Shown here: piece by piece, positions 11,642 to 36,229 of the stretch
Layout of the letters: the number at the start of each line of letters is the position of its first letter
How positions within the stretch are numbered: position 1 is the stretch's first letter
Assembly (NCBI GenBank): GCA_002271215.1
Contig: CP018628.1
Location: 4,092,001-4,156,000, forward strand
Length of the DNA: 64,000 nt
Source: Lelliottia jeotgali
Lineage (GTDB): Bacteria > Pseudomonadota > Gammaproteobacteria > Enterobacterales > Enterobacteriaceae
Reading direction: 5' to 3'
Notes under the pieces: model-generated
The model's input: only the letters and a program-made list of their open reading frames with translations
What the model was told of the DNA's origin: nothing
Database searches by the model: none
Position numbers and translations under genes: made by a program

Positions 11642-12012
11642 GCCTGGTCCCCTTTGATTGTCCTGAACAAACGATCCGAATATTGACCACGTAGAAAATC
11701 AGTATTCACTCCAGCTTGCTGCAATTTTAGTTCGATCAGTATTAAACGCCGGCGAAGTTCATCTGCCATCGGATCGTCGTGCTCAATACTGTTGAGTAAA
11801 TCATTTAAAGCGAGTGCATCCTTAGGATATTCCAACTCTGATGGAAGGCAACCAGCATTTTTCAGCAATCGGTAACCAGAGCGTAACTCTGCCGGTACAA
11901 AGCTATCATCATCAAGCACCAGCGGCTGGCCGTTGCCTGGCAGGTTATTAAATTCGCCTTTGCGCTGGGCTTCCAGGATATGACGTTCCGCCCATTGGTC
12001 AAGCAGCCACAT
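11563..12012 (-). CDS. yhdN: DUF1992 (DnaJ-homologue subfamily C28-like) protein YhdN, with C-terminal extension
   Basis: The first 120 or so residues (MWLLDQWAERHILEAQ..., PAELRSGYRLLKNAGCLPSE) match E. coli YhdN, a DUF1992 protein of unknown function. I use ATG 12012; a TTG five codons upstream is less likely. Unlike the 122-residue E. coli protein, this frame has no stop after the conserved DFLRGQY. It continues about 25 further codons, overlapping zntR by 79 nt in a different frame. The extra tail is low-complexity and polar and may be non-functional. Either a lost stop or a base error could explain it. Confidence 0.85.
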   Translation of the reverse strand: MWLLDQWAERHILEAQRKGEFNNLPGNGQPLVLDDDSFVPAELRSGYRLLKNAGCLPSELEYPKDALALNDLLNSIEHDDPMADELRRRLILIELKLQQAGVNTDFLRGQYSDRLFRTIKGDQACTASENLQSSQTQRQIPFAIMKSSK

Positions 12013-12076
12013 GGTAGAAATCCACAAGAGAAAGTATTGATTTAAACAGTGTAGAGAACTGGAGATTCAGGAGATA

Positions 12077-12107
12077 TAAAAAAACCCGCCGAAGCGGGTT
12101 CTTTTAC
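12077..12107 (-). terminator. intrinsic terminator of the alpha operon
   Basis: On the minus strand AACCCGCTTCGGCGGGTT (12083-12100) folds as a stem with a stable TTCG-type loop and is followed by a run of T. It lies 18 nt after the rplQ stop and ends the alpha operon. Confidence 0.92.
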
Positions 12108-12118
12108 GTTACTGCAGA

Positions 12119-12529
<411 letters not shown>

Positions 12530-12545
12530 TTAACCTGTGATCCGG

Positions 12546-13535
12546 TTACTCGTCAGCAATGCTTGCCGGTGGCCAGTTTTCCAGGCGCATGCCCAGAGAA
12601 AGACCACGTGAAGCCAGCACGTCTTTAATCTCAGTAAGAGATTTTTTACCCAGGTTCGGCGTTTTCAGCAACTCAACCTCGGTACGCTGTACCAGATCAC
12701 CGATATAGTGGATAGCTTCTGCTTTGAGGCAGTTAGCAGAGCGGACAGTCAATTCCAGATCGTCAACAGGGCGCAGCAGGATCGGATCGAATTCTGGTTT
12801 CTCTTCTTTAACTTCCGGCTGACGAACATCACGTAAGTCAACGAAAGCTTCAAGTTGTTCTGCCAGGATGGTTGCCGCACGACGAATCGCCTCTTCAGGA
12901 TCGATTGTGCCGTTGGTTTCCATTTCGATGACCAGCTTGTCCAGGTCGGTACGCTGCTCTACACGCGCTGCTTCAACATTGTAGGCAATACGCTCTACAG
13001 GGCTATAGCATGCGTCGACCAGCAGACGGCCGATTGGGCGCTCATCTTCTTCCGAATGAATTCGGGCAGAAGCCGGCACATAACCGCGACCGCGCTGAAC
13101 TTTGATACGCATGCTAATAGCTGCGTTCTCATCGGTCAGGTGGCAGATCACGTGCTGCGGCTTGACGATTTCGACATCACCATCATGGGTAATGTCGGCT
13201 GCAGTCACAGGGCCAATGCCAGATTTATTCAGGGTAAGAATAACTTCATCTTTCCCCTGAACTCTCACCGCCAGCCCTTTCAGGTTGAGCAGGATTTCAA
13301 GGATATCTTCCTGAACGCCTTCTTTGGTGCTGTACTCATGAAGTACACCATCAATCTCAACTTCGGTTACCGCACAACCCGGCATCGACGAGAGCAGAAT
13401 ACGGCGCAGTGCGTTACCCAGAGTATGGCCAAAGCCACGCTCTAAAGGCTCAAGGGTCACCTTGGCGTGCGTCGAACTCACTTGCTCGATATCTACCAGG
13501 CGCGGTTTTAGAAACTCTGTCACAGAACCCTGCAT
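12546..13535 (-). CDS. rpoA: RNA polymerase alpha subunit
   Basis: Alpha nucleates RNA polymerase assembly through its N-terminal domain (1-235). Its C-terminal domain (about 250-329) contacts UP-element DNA and activators such as CRP and Fis; the DNA-contacting RSANCLKAE segment at about 265 is intact. The protein is 329 residues as in E. coli. It is encoded within the alpha operon between rpsD and rplQ, so its supply is tied to ribosome synthesis. Confidence 0.99.
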
Positions 13536-13560
13536 TGTGTCCTCTCTTTGGTACTAAGCT

Positions 13561-14184
<624 letters not shown>

Positions 14185-14215
14185 CTATCTCCAACAATCC
14201 TAGAAAACGTAAGCG

Positions 14216-14608
<393 letters not shown>

Positions 14609-14621
14609 TCAATCACCCCGA

Positions 14622-15069
<448 letters not shown>

Positions 15070-15076
15070 GCTGGCT

Positions 15077-15105
15077 AATCTAGCCAGCTCAACCCAACTT
15101 TGCAA
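15077..15105 (-). promoter_or_regulatory. alpha operon promoter
   Basis: The -35 TTGCAA (15100-15105) and -10 TAGATT (15077-15082) are 17 bp apart on the minus strand. The -10 lies in an inverted repeat (GCTGGCTA/TAGCCAGC, 15070-15088) that may also weaken readthrough from the spc operon. Confidence 0.78.
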
Positions 15106-15123
15106 GAAAAAAATGCGAAATAA

Positions 15124-16603
<1,480 letters not shown>

Positions 16604-16610
16604 CTGCTAC

Positions 16611-17744
<1,134 letters not shown>

Positions 17745-17749
17745 CTACC

Positions 17750-19057
<1,308 letters not shown>

Positions 19058-19084
19058 TTACTCCCGTGATTCAATTGGTGACAA

Positions 19085-19390
<306 letters not shown>

Positions 19391-19404
19391 TCAGTAACCC
19401 TACC

Positions 19405-20667
<1,263 letters not shown>

Positions 20668-20735
20668 CTAATGTCAACTACTACCTGAGACTCTAAATTC
20701 AGAGTCGTCGAAAAGCCCCATATCGAGGGCGCGGT

Positions 20736-20764
20736 ATTATAACACCGCTTCTACAATATGGGTA
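20736..20764 (-). promoter_or_regulatory. spc operon promoter
   Basis: The minus strand has TACCCA (20759-20764) as -35 and TATAAT (20736-20741) as -10, 17 bp apart, with GCGCCC downstream. It matches the E. coli spc promoter layout, including the weak -35. Confidence 0.8.
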
Positions 20765-20798
20765 GAAAAAATACACGGCTCATTACTGAGCCGTGTAT
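20764..20798 (-). terminator. terminator at the end of the S10 operon
   Basis: ATACACGGCTCA and TGAGCCGTGTAT form a 12-bp stem with a 4-nt loop (20771-20798), followed on the minus strand by TTTTTTC. It lies 23 nt after the rpsQ stop and just upstream of the spc promoter. Confidence 0.88.
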
Positions 20799-20821
20799 TC
20801 GTATTGAGAAGGCTTACTGTA

Positions 20822-22750
<1,929 letters not shown>

Positions 22751-22755
22751 CTACC

Positions 22756-23037
<282 letters not shown>

Positions 23038-23050
23038 TTATCCTCTAAAA

Positions 23051-25446
<2,396 letters not shown>

Positions 25447-25466
25447 TCAATCGCTCGATGACCTGA

Positions 25467-25949
<483 letters not shown>

Positions 25950-25955
25950 CCGCGC

Positions 25956-25983
25956 ATTATACGTAAATCTGGACTCAACGCAA
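25956..25983 (-). promoter_or_regulatory. S10 operon promoter
   Basis: On the minus strand TTGCGT (25978-25983) and TATAAT (25956-25961) are 16 bp apart, followed by GCGCGGGC, a GC-rich discriminator typical of stable-RNA and ribosomal promoters. A second TATAAT (25990-25995) lies upstream without a convincing -35. From 25996 to 26163 I see no gene, only the upstream region of the prepilin peptidase gene with its RBS (GAGGTG). Confidence 0.78.
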
Positions 25984-26163
25984 GTGTTGATTATAAAGCA
26001 GACGCTGTAGGTTGCTTTTGCGTAGCCGCTCGATGTTTAGCTGCAATCAGTGTGTGCTGAAGTAGACTCATTGGAACGCTCTGCGCAGAGGCTAGTTTTG
26101 CTGTTTGTTCTTAGACATTCGGAAGGAGAGGATACCGCAGCGATAACGACTGAGGTGTAAACC

Positions 26164-26637
26164 ATGCTAACCGCCCTTCCCTTTCAGGTGATTTATTTCG
26201 TATTAACTTGTCTTCTGGTTCGCGAGGATATCCGTTCCGGTCTCCTTCCGGATAAATACCTTTGCCCATTACTTTGGAGTGGCCTTCTGTTTCATCTCAT
26301 CAACCGGCCTGAGTTTCTCTTTAGTGCTGTTGTAGGCGCCATAGCTGGGTACGCGGGCTTTGCCAGTATTTACTGGGGCTATCGAACGGTGTTTAAACGT
26401 GAGGGGCTAGGGTATGGGGACGTGAAATATCTTGCTGCTTTGGGCGCCTGGCACGGCTGGTGTGTGCTTCCTGCACTGACACTGTCTGCCGCAGTCCTGG
26501 CTACAAGCTATGTTCTCATTCAGATGCTGTGCAATCCTGGCCAGCAGATACATAAAAACCCGCTACCGTTCGGTCCATTTCTGGCGGCAGCAGGTTTATT
26601 GTCGGGCTGGCAGAGTCTAATCAATCTGCCACTTTGA
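26164..26637 (+). CDS. hopD: prepilin peptidase A24 domain protein (HopD/GspO-like)
   Basis: Family A24 peptidases are inner-membrane aspartate proteases that cut type IV prepilin-like leaders. This 157-residue protein contains only the catalytic part: the first Asp in [13 protein letters not shown] (about 20-32), the second in [18 protein letters not shown], and five or six membrane segments. The N-terminal methyltransferase domain of full GspO (about 225 residues) is missing. The gsp operon that would lie beside it in E. coli K-12 is absent, so it has no obvious local substrate. The 3' end overlaps bfr by 17 nt. Confidence 0.85.
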   Translation: MLTALPFQVIYFVLTCLLVREDIRSGLLPDKYLCPLLWSGLLFHLINRPEFLFSAVVGAIAGYAGFASIYWGYRTVFKREGLGYGDVKYLAALGAWHGWCVLPALTLSAAVLATSYVLIQMLCNPGQQIHKNPLPFGPFLAAAGLLSGWQSLINLPL

Positions 26638-27097
26638 TCTGCGACTGCAGGTAGTTTTGCAAACCAATTTTGCCGATGAGGTCCAGCTCGGTTTCGAGCC
26701 AATCAATATGGCCCTCTTCGTCAGCCAGAATGGTAATCATCATATCGCGGCTAACGTAATCATGGACGCTGTCGGCATAAGCAATGGCCTCACGAAGATC
26801 TTTCGCGCCTTCCAGCTCAAGCCGTAGGTCAGATTGCAGCATCTCCTCGACATCTTCGCCAATGCCGAGCTTTCCGAGGTCCTGCAGATTCGGGATGCCC
26901 TCAAGAAATAAAATACGCTCGATATATTTATCAGCGTGTTTCATTTCATCGATCGATTCATGATATTCAACATCATTGAGGCGCGTCAGGCCCCAATTTT
27001 TGAACATTCTCGCATGAAGAAAATACTGATTGATTGCGACAAGCTCATTTCCCAATAATTTATTGAGATAACTTATGATTTTAACATCACCTTTCAT
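26621..27097 (-). CDS. bfr: bacterioferritin
   Basis: Bfr is a haem-containing 24-subunit iron store. The 158-residue protein keeps the diiron ferroxidase ligands E18, E51 and H54, plus the later Glu and ExxH set in [11 protein letters not shown], and the haem ligand M52. It follows bfd on the same strand, 72 nt apart; Bfd reduces Bfr to release iron. It converges on and overlaps the hopD 3' end. Confidence 0.97.
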   Translation of the reverse strand: MKGDVKIISYLNKLLGNELVAINQYFLHARMFKNWGLTRLNDVEYHESIDEMKHADKYIERILFLEGIPNLQDLGKLGIGEDVEEMLQSDLRLELEGAKDLREAIAYADSVHDYVSRDMMITILADEEGHIDWLETELDLIGKIGLQNYLQSQIKVAD

Positions 27098-27169
27098 TAT
27101 ATAGTCCCTCCGCTTCCACTTATTGAAGCGTAGATGGGGCTACAGGGATGTCAAAAAAAAGATAGTGCC

Positions 27170-27364
27170 TCAGGCGATCTCTTTGTATTCCGGGATCTGC
27201 ATCAATTCATCCTGCATAATCTCGCGCGCCGCGCGTACGCACTTACCGCATTGATTTCCTACCGGAACAAATTTACGAAGCTGCTGGAAAGACTGAGGAT
27301 GAAACTGGCGAACGGCCTGACGTATTTTTTTGTCACTGACACCATTACACAAACAAACGTACAT
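27170..27364 (-). CDS. bfd: bacterioferritin-associated ferredoxin
   Basis: Bfd is a [2Fe-2S] protein that passes electrons to the Bfr haem so that stored Fe3+ can leave as Fe2+. The 64-residue protein has the four cluster cysteines C4, C6, C39 and C42 (CLC...CGKC). A promoter overlapped by a Fur box lies directly upstream, so it should be induced when iron is scarce. Confidence 0.96.
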   Translation of the reverse strand: MYVCLCNGVSDKKIRQAVRQFHPQSFQQLRKFVPVGNQCGKCVRAAREIMQDELMQIPEYKEIA

Positions 27365-27391
27365 AAATACTCCCGCTCAATTTATGATCAA

Positions 27392-27420
27392 AGTGTAAGT
27401 GAGAATAATTATGATTACAA
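27392..27420 (-). promoter_or_regulatory. bfd promoter overlapped by a Fur box
   Basis: On the minus strand TTGTAA (27415-27420) and TACACT (27392-27397) are 17 bp apart. The 19-mer at 27401-27419 matches the Fur consensus at about 14 of 19 positions and covers the -35 and spacer, so Fur-Fe2+ binding should block RNA polymerase. Fur repression of bfd is known in E. coli. Confidence 0.75.
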
Positions 27421-27497
27421 TAGCACATACGTAAAGAGACGGGACGGTTGCAGACAATAAATGCGAATAAGTGTGACAGTTATTAAATTAGAAATGT

Positions 27498-27522
27498 AAA
27501 AAGGGCGCCGAAGCGCCCTTTA
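27498..27522 (-). terminator. terminator of the str operon
   Basis: AAAGGGCGC-TTCG-GCGCCCTTT on the minus strand forms a 9-bp stem with a tetraloop, followed by TTTTTAC. It lies about 34 nt after the tuf stop. Confidence 0.92.
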
Positions 27523-27555
27523 CTATTAACCACTAATTAACGAGTAATTAGATGA

Positions 27556-28767
<1,212 letters not shown>

Positions 28768-28807
28768 TCACCGAGGGGACACGGGATTTTGGTTTTTAAA
28801 CCCGGGC

Positions 28808-30949
<2,142 letters not shown>

Positions 30950-31017
30950 TCAGTTAAGTAACCCAGAGCGGGCGGCTTCTCTGAAGCGCCCGCCTGGTGA
31001 CTATGACTCCGAAGGGA

Positions 31018-31503
<486 letters not shown>

Positions 31504-31584
31504 TTAATTCAGGATTGTCCAAAACTCAAAGAGTTTAGTTTGACATTAAGATAAATCAGTTTGGCCTTACTTAACGGAGAACCA

Positions 31585-32062
<478 letters not shown>

Positions 32063-32083
32063 GAAATATACAGCGATCTCGCC

Positions 32084-32371
32084 TCACCAACTCATTTGAG
32101 TTGTGTGTTTCACCGTGAGATTGACGAAATCAGTATAGCTAACCGCGTCGATTTTGGCTGAAATTTGACCAACAAGACCGCGCGCATCAATGTCTTCCTT
32201 TAGCGCAGAGACTGTAATGGGGGCATTGTTGAGAATTTCAACAAAGCGGCTGCCTTCAATTGCGGCCAGAACACCGTCCTGAATCAGCAACAAATCGTCG
32301 CCTTCGCCCAGCATTCTCAGCAACCCTTCGATATCGCATTGCCACGGGGAGTGGCGCAAGGTATGGAGCAT
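32084..32371 (-). CDS. tusB: sulfurtransferase complex subunit TusB
   Basis: TusB is a structural subunit of the TusBCD heterohexamer, which relays persulfide sulfur from TusA to TusE and on to MnmA for 2-thiolation of tRNA wobble uridine. The 95-residue protein is a DsrH-family member ([20 protein letters not shown]). Last gene of tusDCB, 7 nt after tusC, and just upstream of the str promoter. Confidence 0.94.
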   Translation of the reverse strand: MLHTLRHSPWQCDIEGLLRMLGEGDDLLLIQDGVLAAIEGSRFVEILNNAPITVSALKEDIDARGLVGQISAKIDAVSYTDFVNLTVKHTTQMSW

Positions 32372-32378
32372 GTCGGCC

Positions 32379-32738
32379 TCAGAAAGTCAGAACAGTATGA
32401 TAATGGGAGAGTTGTTCGCGTAAATCTTCTGGCGCAATAATCGTAGCATCCAGGACCATCGCTGTATTTTCATCCAGTCCGCGCGCTTTTAAAGAGGCCG
32501 CACAGACCCAAAATGTCTCGATGTCATAAAGCGGAAGAACTTTAAAGGTCGCGATATAATCTCGTGCGAGGATCTTTTGCGGCTGCTGCCCGGCTAAAAG
32601 CTGGAACACACCATCACCGATAAAGAACACGCCGATATCCTCCGTCAGAGCAGACGTCGCCAGAAGCGCATCAAGCCCTTCTCTGCCGGCTGCGCTGCCG
32701 TGAGGAGCAGAAGTAAAGACAAAAGCAATGCGGTTCAT
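32379..32738 (-). CDS. tusC: sulfurtransferase complex subunit TusC
   Basis: TusC is a DsrF-like subunit of the TusBCD sulfur relay. The 119-residue protein begins [20 protein letters not shown], as E. coli TusC does. Its start overlaps the tusD stop by one nucleotide, so the three Tus genes are translationally coupled. Confidence 0.95.
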   Translation of the reverse strand: MNRIAFVFTSAPHGSAAGREGLDALLATSALTEDIGVFFIGDGVFQLLAGQQPQKILARDYIATFKVLPLYDIETFWVCAASLKARGLDENTAMVLDATIIAPEDLREQLSHYHTVLTF

Positions 32739-33124
32739 CAGAATTGTACCATCCGGTCGCAGGTCAACGCTGCTTGCGCCAGCGCGCCTAATCCGCTGAG
32801 AGAAAATCCAGGCTGAAGATTCGCCCCCGCAAGGTCCAGGCGCTCGGCTTCCGCTTTATCCGTCACGCCGCGACGCAAGGCCGCCGCTACGCAGATGTGC
32901 AGCTCGACGCCCTGCTGCTCATTGAGTTTCTGCCAGCCGCGCACCAGATCAAATTCATCCGACGCAGGCGAGGTCAATTGATTGGCGTTGTAGACCCCTT
33001 CGCGATAGAAAAACACACTGCTCAGTTGATGCCCGGCAGCCAACAACGCCTCAGCAAATTGTAAAGCGCTACTGGCCTGCTGGGTACCGTAAGCCGGTCC
33101 CGTCACCATGATGGCAAAACGCAT
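32738..33124 (-). CDS. tusD: sulfurtransferase complex subunit TusD
   Basis: TusD is the catalytic subunit of TusBCD and carries the sulfur as a persulfide on C78, found here in [13 protein letters not shown]. At 128 residues it is full length (DsrE fold). One-nucleotide overlaps link it to tusC and to yheO upstream. Confidence 0.96.
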   Translation of the reverse strand: MRFAIMVTGPAYGTQQASSALQFAEALLAAGHQLSSVFFYREGVYNANQLTSPASDEFDLVRGWQKLNEQQGVELHICVAAALRRGVTDKAEAERLDLAGANLQPGFSLSGLGALAQAALTCDRMVQF

Positions 33125-33846
33125 TACTTTTCTTGCCCCAGGAAATCACCGCTTTTGAACTGGCGGATGTAGAGATACACCGTGTGCTTGGAAATATTCA
33201 GGCGATCGGCTACCTGGTTAATCGCATCTTTAATGTCAAAGATGCCTTTCTCATAGAGGTTCAGCACAATCTGACGGTTCTTGGCATTGTTCGAGACGTT
33301 GCGATCGGCATTCACTTCTTCGATGGTGAACTCCAGCGTCTGAGTCACGAGGTCTTCGACAGAAGAAGCAAAGTTTACCGACGAGTTCACTTCCGGCGTT
33401 TCAGGCGGAACAAAAGTGCTCATGATTTGAGAGAACGGTACATCGAGATTGATGTTAATACACAGCAGTCCGATTACGCGGTGATCGCGGTTACGGATAG
33501 CGATCGTTTCTGATTTCATCAGAACGCCGCTTTTGGCACGAGTGAAATAACATTTGGAGACGCTGCTGTCCGCGCCGGTCATGTCGTGCAGCATACGCAG
33601 TGCAAGGTCGGTAATTGGCGATCCAATTTTGCGGCCAGTGTGCTCACCATTAGCAATGCGGATGGCGGAACATTTCAGATCTTGCAGGGAGTGCAATACG
33701 ATTTCGCAGTGGGAGCCAATGAGCATCGCTAACCCGTCCACCACCGCTTCGTAGGATTTGAGAATATCGAAGTCGGTCTGGTCGAAAGGACGTTGATCCA
33801 GCAAATCAAGTTCACTGGTTTCGTTGGTTAAAAGCGACCTGGACAT
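33124..33846 (-). CDS. yheO: YheO-like PAS/HTH transcriptional regulator
   Basis: The 240-residue protein has an N-terminal YheO PAS-like sensory domain (about 25-140) and a C-terminal helix-turn-helix ([20 protein letters not shown], about 208-227). Targets and ligand are unknown. Its stop overlaps the tusD start, so it is probably the first gene of a yheO-tusDCB transcript, as in E. coli. Confidence 0.92.
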   Translation of the reverse strand: MSRSLLTNETSELDLLDQRPFDQTDFDILKSYEAVVDGLAMLIGSHCEIVLHSLQDLKCSAIRIANGEHTGRKIGSPITDLALRMLHDMTGADSSVSKCYFTRAKSGVLMKSETIAIRNRDHRVIGLLCININLDVPFSQIMSTFVPPETPEVNSSVNFASSVEDLVTQTLEFTIEEVNADRNVSNNAKNRQIVLNLYEKGIFDIKDAINQVADRLNISKHTVYLYIRQFKSGDFLGQEK

Positions 33847-33972
33847 GAAAAAAACACTCCTTTTCAGGAGCCTGTCATTAGGTTGTCAGGGCAGGCTCAT
33901 ATTTACACGGACAACTAAATTAATACAGCGTAGGTAACGCTTTCCAGTGTTAATTATATCTGCCCCACAATA

Positions 33973-34004
33973 AAAAAACCGCCGCCTTAAAGGCGGCGGT
34001 TTTC
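33973..34004 (-). terminator. terminator after fkpA
   Basis: On the minus strand ACCGCCGCCTT/AAGGCGGCGGT forms an 11-bp GC-rich stem followed by TTTTTTTATTG. It lies within 40 nt of the fkpA stop. Confidence 0.92.
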
Positions 34005-34010
34005 AGCGTT

Positions 34011-34832
34011 TTACTTCTTCGCTGCGTCTGCAGCTTTATCATCTGCTGCAGCATCTGGTTTGGCATCTGCCTTCGGTGCTGGTTTGATGTCCAGCAGCTC
34101 AACATTGAAGACCAGAGTGGAGTTAGCCGGAATACCCGGAACGCCGGTTTTGCCGTAAGCCAGATCCGGTGGGATCACCAGCTGAATTTTACCGCCTTTC
34201 TTGATGTTTTTCAGGCCTTCGGTCCAGCCTGGGATAACACCGTCAAGGCGGAAGGAGAGCGGCTCACCACGGGTGTAAGAGTTATCGAACTCTTTACCGT
34301 CGATCAGGGTACCTTTGTAGTTAACCACCACGGTATCGCTGTCTTTCGGTGCATCGCCTGTACCGGCTTTTTCTACTTTATACAGCAGACCGGTAGAAGA
34401 GGTTTTCACACCCTTCTCTTTAGCAAAAGTATCGCGGTAGGCTTTGCCCTTCGCTTCGTTGTCTTTTGCGTCTTGCTCCATTTTGCCCTGAGCAGCGCCC
34501 TTCACGCGAGCTTCGAAAGCCTGCAGAGTCTGTTCGATTTCCTGGTCAGACAGTTTGCTCTTGTTTGCAAACGCATCCTGAACACCGGCGATCAGCTGGT
34601 CTTTATCCAGTTTGATGCCCAGTTTCTCTTGCTCTTTGAGAGAGTTTTCCATGTAACGACCCAGAGATGCGCCCAACGCATAGGCTGATTTCTGGTCGTC
34701 ATTTTTGAACGCAGCTTTGCTGTCTGCGCTAGCAGCAGGTTTCGCAGCGGTATCAGCAGCGAAAGACAGCGGCGCATTCAGTGCGACGGCCATCGTGGTC
34801 GCCAGCAGCGTTACTTTAAACAGTGATTTCAT
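34011..34832 (-). CDS. fkpA: periplasmic FKBP-type peptidyl-prolyl isomerase/chaperone
   Basis: FkpA folds periplasmic and outer-membrane proteins. The 273-residue precursor has a Sec signal peptide (MKSLFKVTLLATTMAVALNA, cleavage predicted after SFA near residue 25), an N-terminal helical dimerisation and chaperone domain (about 40-130) and an FKBP domain (about 150-250, VVVNYKGTLIDGKEFDNSY, IPPDLAYGKTGVPGIPANS). The C-terminal tail is Ala/Asp/Lys-rich. Divergent from slyX, with a 236-nt gap. Confidence 0.97.
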   Translation of the reverse strand: MKSLFKVTLLATTMAVALNAPLSFAADTAAKPAASADSKAAFKNDDQKSAYALGASLGRYMENSLKEQEKLGIKLDKDQLIAGVQDAFANKSKLSDQEIEQTLQAFEARVKGAAQGKMEQDAKDNEAKGKAYRDTFAKEKGVKTSSTGLLYKVEKAGTGDAPKDSDTVVVNYKGTLIDGKEFDNSYTRGEPLSFRLDGVIPGWTEGLKNIKKGGKIQLVIPPDLAYGKTGVPGIPANSTLVFNVELLDIKPAPKADAKPDAAADDKAADAAKK

Positions 34833-35068
34833 CCATTTCTCCAGGTCCGGGGCCTCTCACCCCGGCAATAAACGTATATGAGAAGCGTACTATAGAACGT
34901 TGCAGAAGAAATCTACAGACAGACTCTCCCTAAACTCGCCTCTTTTCAGACTATTTTTGTTTAAATAAGTTTCTTGCATTAAGGCAGGATGCTTTACAGA
35001 GGCGTAAACTCGGGTAAAATTCGCCGCCGCCAACGCCTGAGGCGTGCGAAACTACAGAGAGGTCAATC

Positions 35069-35287
35069 ATGCAAGAAACTACGATGGAAGCGCGGCTGGC
35101 CGAGCTGGAAAGCCGCCTGGCTTTTCAAGAAGTTACCATAGATGAGCTGAACCAGACCGTGACAGCTCACGAACTGGAAATGGCCAAACTGCGCGATCTT
35201 CTGCGTCTGTTAACGGAAAAAGTGAAAGCGAGTCAATCATCACACATCGCTTCGCAGGCCGAAGAGACGCCACCCCCTCATTATTGA
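35069..35287 (+). CDS. slyX: SlyX protein
   Basis: A 72-residue coiled-coil protein (heptads over about 5-55: [20 protein letters not shown]) ending in PPPHY, as in E. coli SlyX. Its function is unknown; the gene lies opposite slyD and shares a terminator with it. RBS GAGAGG precedes the start. Confidence 0.93.
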   Translation: MQETTMEARLAELESRLAFQEVTIDELNQTVTAHELEMAKLRDLLRLLTEKVKASQSSHIASQAEETPPPHY

Positions 35288-35292
35288 GGCGT

Positions 35293-35324
35293 AAAAAAAG
35301 CGGGATTAAATCCCGCTTTTTTAT
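35293..35324. terminator. bidirectional terminator between slyX and slyD
   Basis: AAAAGCGGGA-TTAAA-TCCCGCTTTT is a 10-bp stem flanked by A-rich sequence on the left and T-rich on the right, so it can end slyX (plus) and slyD (minus). Confidence 0.93.
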
Positions 35325-35336
35325 TGGTGTCAGCGA

Positions 35337-35924
35337 TTAGTGGCAGCCGCAACCACCGTTACCGCCACAACCACCTTTGCCGTGCTCATGACCGTGGTCA
35401 TGATCGTGGCCGTGACCACCGCAGCAACCGTCGTGGTCGTGATCGTGGTCGTGACCGTTCGCACCGTGAACGTGGCCATGAGCCAGTTCTTCAGCGGTCG
35501 CTTCACGAATCGCGATAACTTCTACGTTGAATTTCAGATTCTGACCAGCCAGCATGTGGTTACCGTCAACCACGACGTGCTCGTCTTCTACTTCGGTAAT
35601 TTCTACCGGTACTGGACCCTGGTCGGTTTCCGCCAGGAAGCGCATGCCAACCTGCAGCTCGTCAACGCCCATGAACACGTCTTTAGGAACGCGCTGAACC
35701 AGATTATCGTCGTACTGACCGTAAGCGTCGTTCGCGCCTACAGCAACATCAAATTTGTCGCCAACAACATGACCTTCCAGCGCGTTTTCCAGGCCGGAAA
35801 TCAGGGAACCGTGACCATGCAGGTAGTCCAGCGGCGCACTCACCGGAGACTCATCAACCAACACACCGTCTTCTGTACGTACCTGATAGGCCAGGCTGAC
35901 CACCAGGTCTTTTGCTACTTTCAT
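35337..35924 (-). CDS. slyD: FKBP-type isomerase and metallochaperone SlyD
   Basis: SlyD combines prolyl isomerase, chaperone and nickel delivery (to [NiFe]-hydrogenase maturation) functions. The 195-residue protein has an FKBP domain (1-69 and 130-146) with the inserted IF domain between. Its long C-terminal tail of His, Asp, Gly and Cys (from about 150, for example HDHDHDHDGCCGGHGHDHDH) binds Ni2+ and other metals. It lies head to tail upstream of the slyX/slyD terminator. Confidence 0.97.
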   Translation of the reverse strand: MKVAKDLVVSLAYQVRTEDGVLVDESPVSAPLDYLHGHGSLISGLENALEGHVVGDKFDVAVGANDAYGQYDDNLVQRVPKDVFMGVDELQVGMRFLAETDQGPVPVEITEVEDEHVVVDGNHMLAGQNLKFNVEVIAIREATAEELAHGHVHGANGHDHDHDHDGCCGGHGHDHDHGHEHGKGGCGGNGGCGCH

Positions 35925-36018
35925 GATATCTCCTGAGCGTGGGAAAATTGCTGGCGCAGATTGTAGCGGAAATCTGCACCCGTGTACCCTTTAGCTTAAA
36001 AAAACTCAGGGCATATCG

Positions 36019-36219
36019 CTAGTCTGGATGAAAAATCCCGATCACTTGCTCTTCTTTGCGAACATGCTCGCGAACCTCTTTGTCCGCCTCACGCATCTGA
36101 TGCCCGCACTTAACACATTCAACAATATCAATATTATTTTCGCGCCACATGGCCAGGGTATCTTGTGCCTGGCAGGACGGACATTTTGCGCCTGCAATAA
36201 AACGTTTACGTACTGGCAT
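36019..36219 (-). CDS. yheV: YheV family putative zinc ribbon protein
   Basis: A 66-residue protein starting MPVRKRFIAGAKCPSCQAQD with two CxxC pairs (CPSC and CVKC), typical of a zinc ribbon. Its function is unknown. Start 36219 matches E. coli YheV; the frame stays open upstream into kefB but that part is not conserved. RBS AGAGGA lies in the 10-nt kefB-yheV gap. Confidence 0.9.
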   Translation of the reverse strand: MPVRKRFIAGAKCPSCQAQDTLAMWRENNIDIVECVKCGHQMREADKEVREHVRKEEQVIGIFHPD

Positions 36220-36229
36220 ACTTTTTCCT

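Noticed and set aside
34833..34930. SigmaE-type promoter before fkpA
   Set aside because: fkpA is sigmaE-controlled in E. coli, but I could not find a convincing GGAACTT/TCTGA pair here.
35340..35936. A 198-codon open frame opposite slyD
   Set aside because: Created by the His/Asp-rich repeat codons of slyD; Val/Thr-rich low complexity, no RBS.
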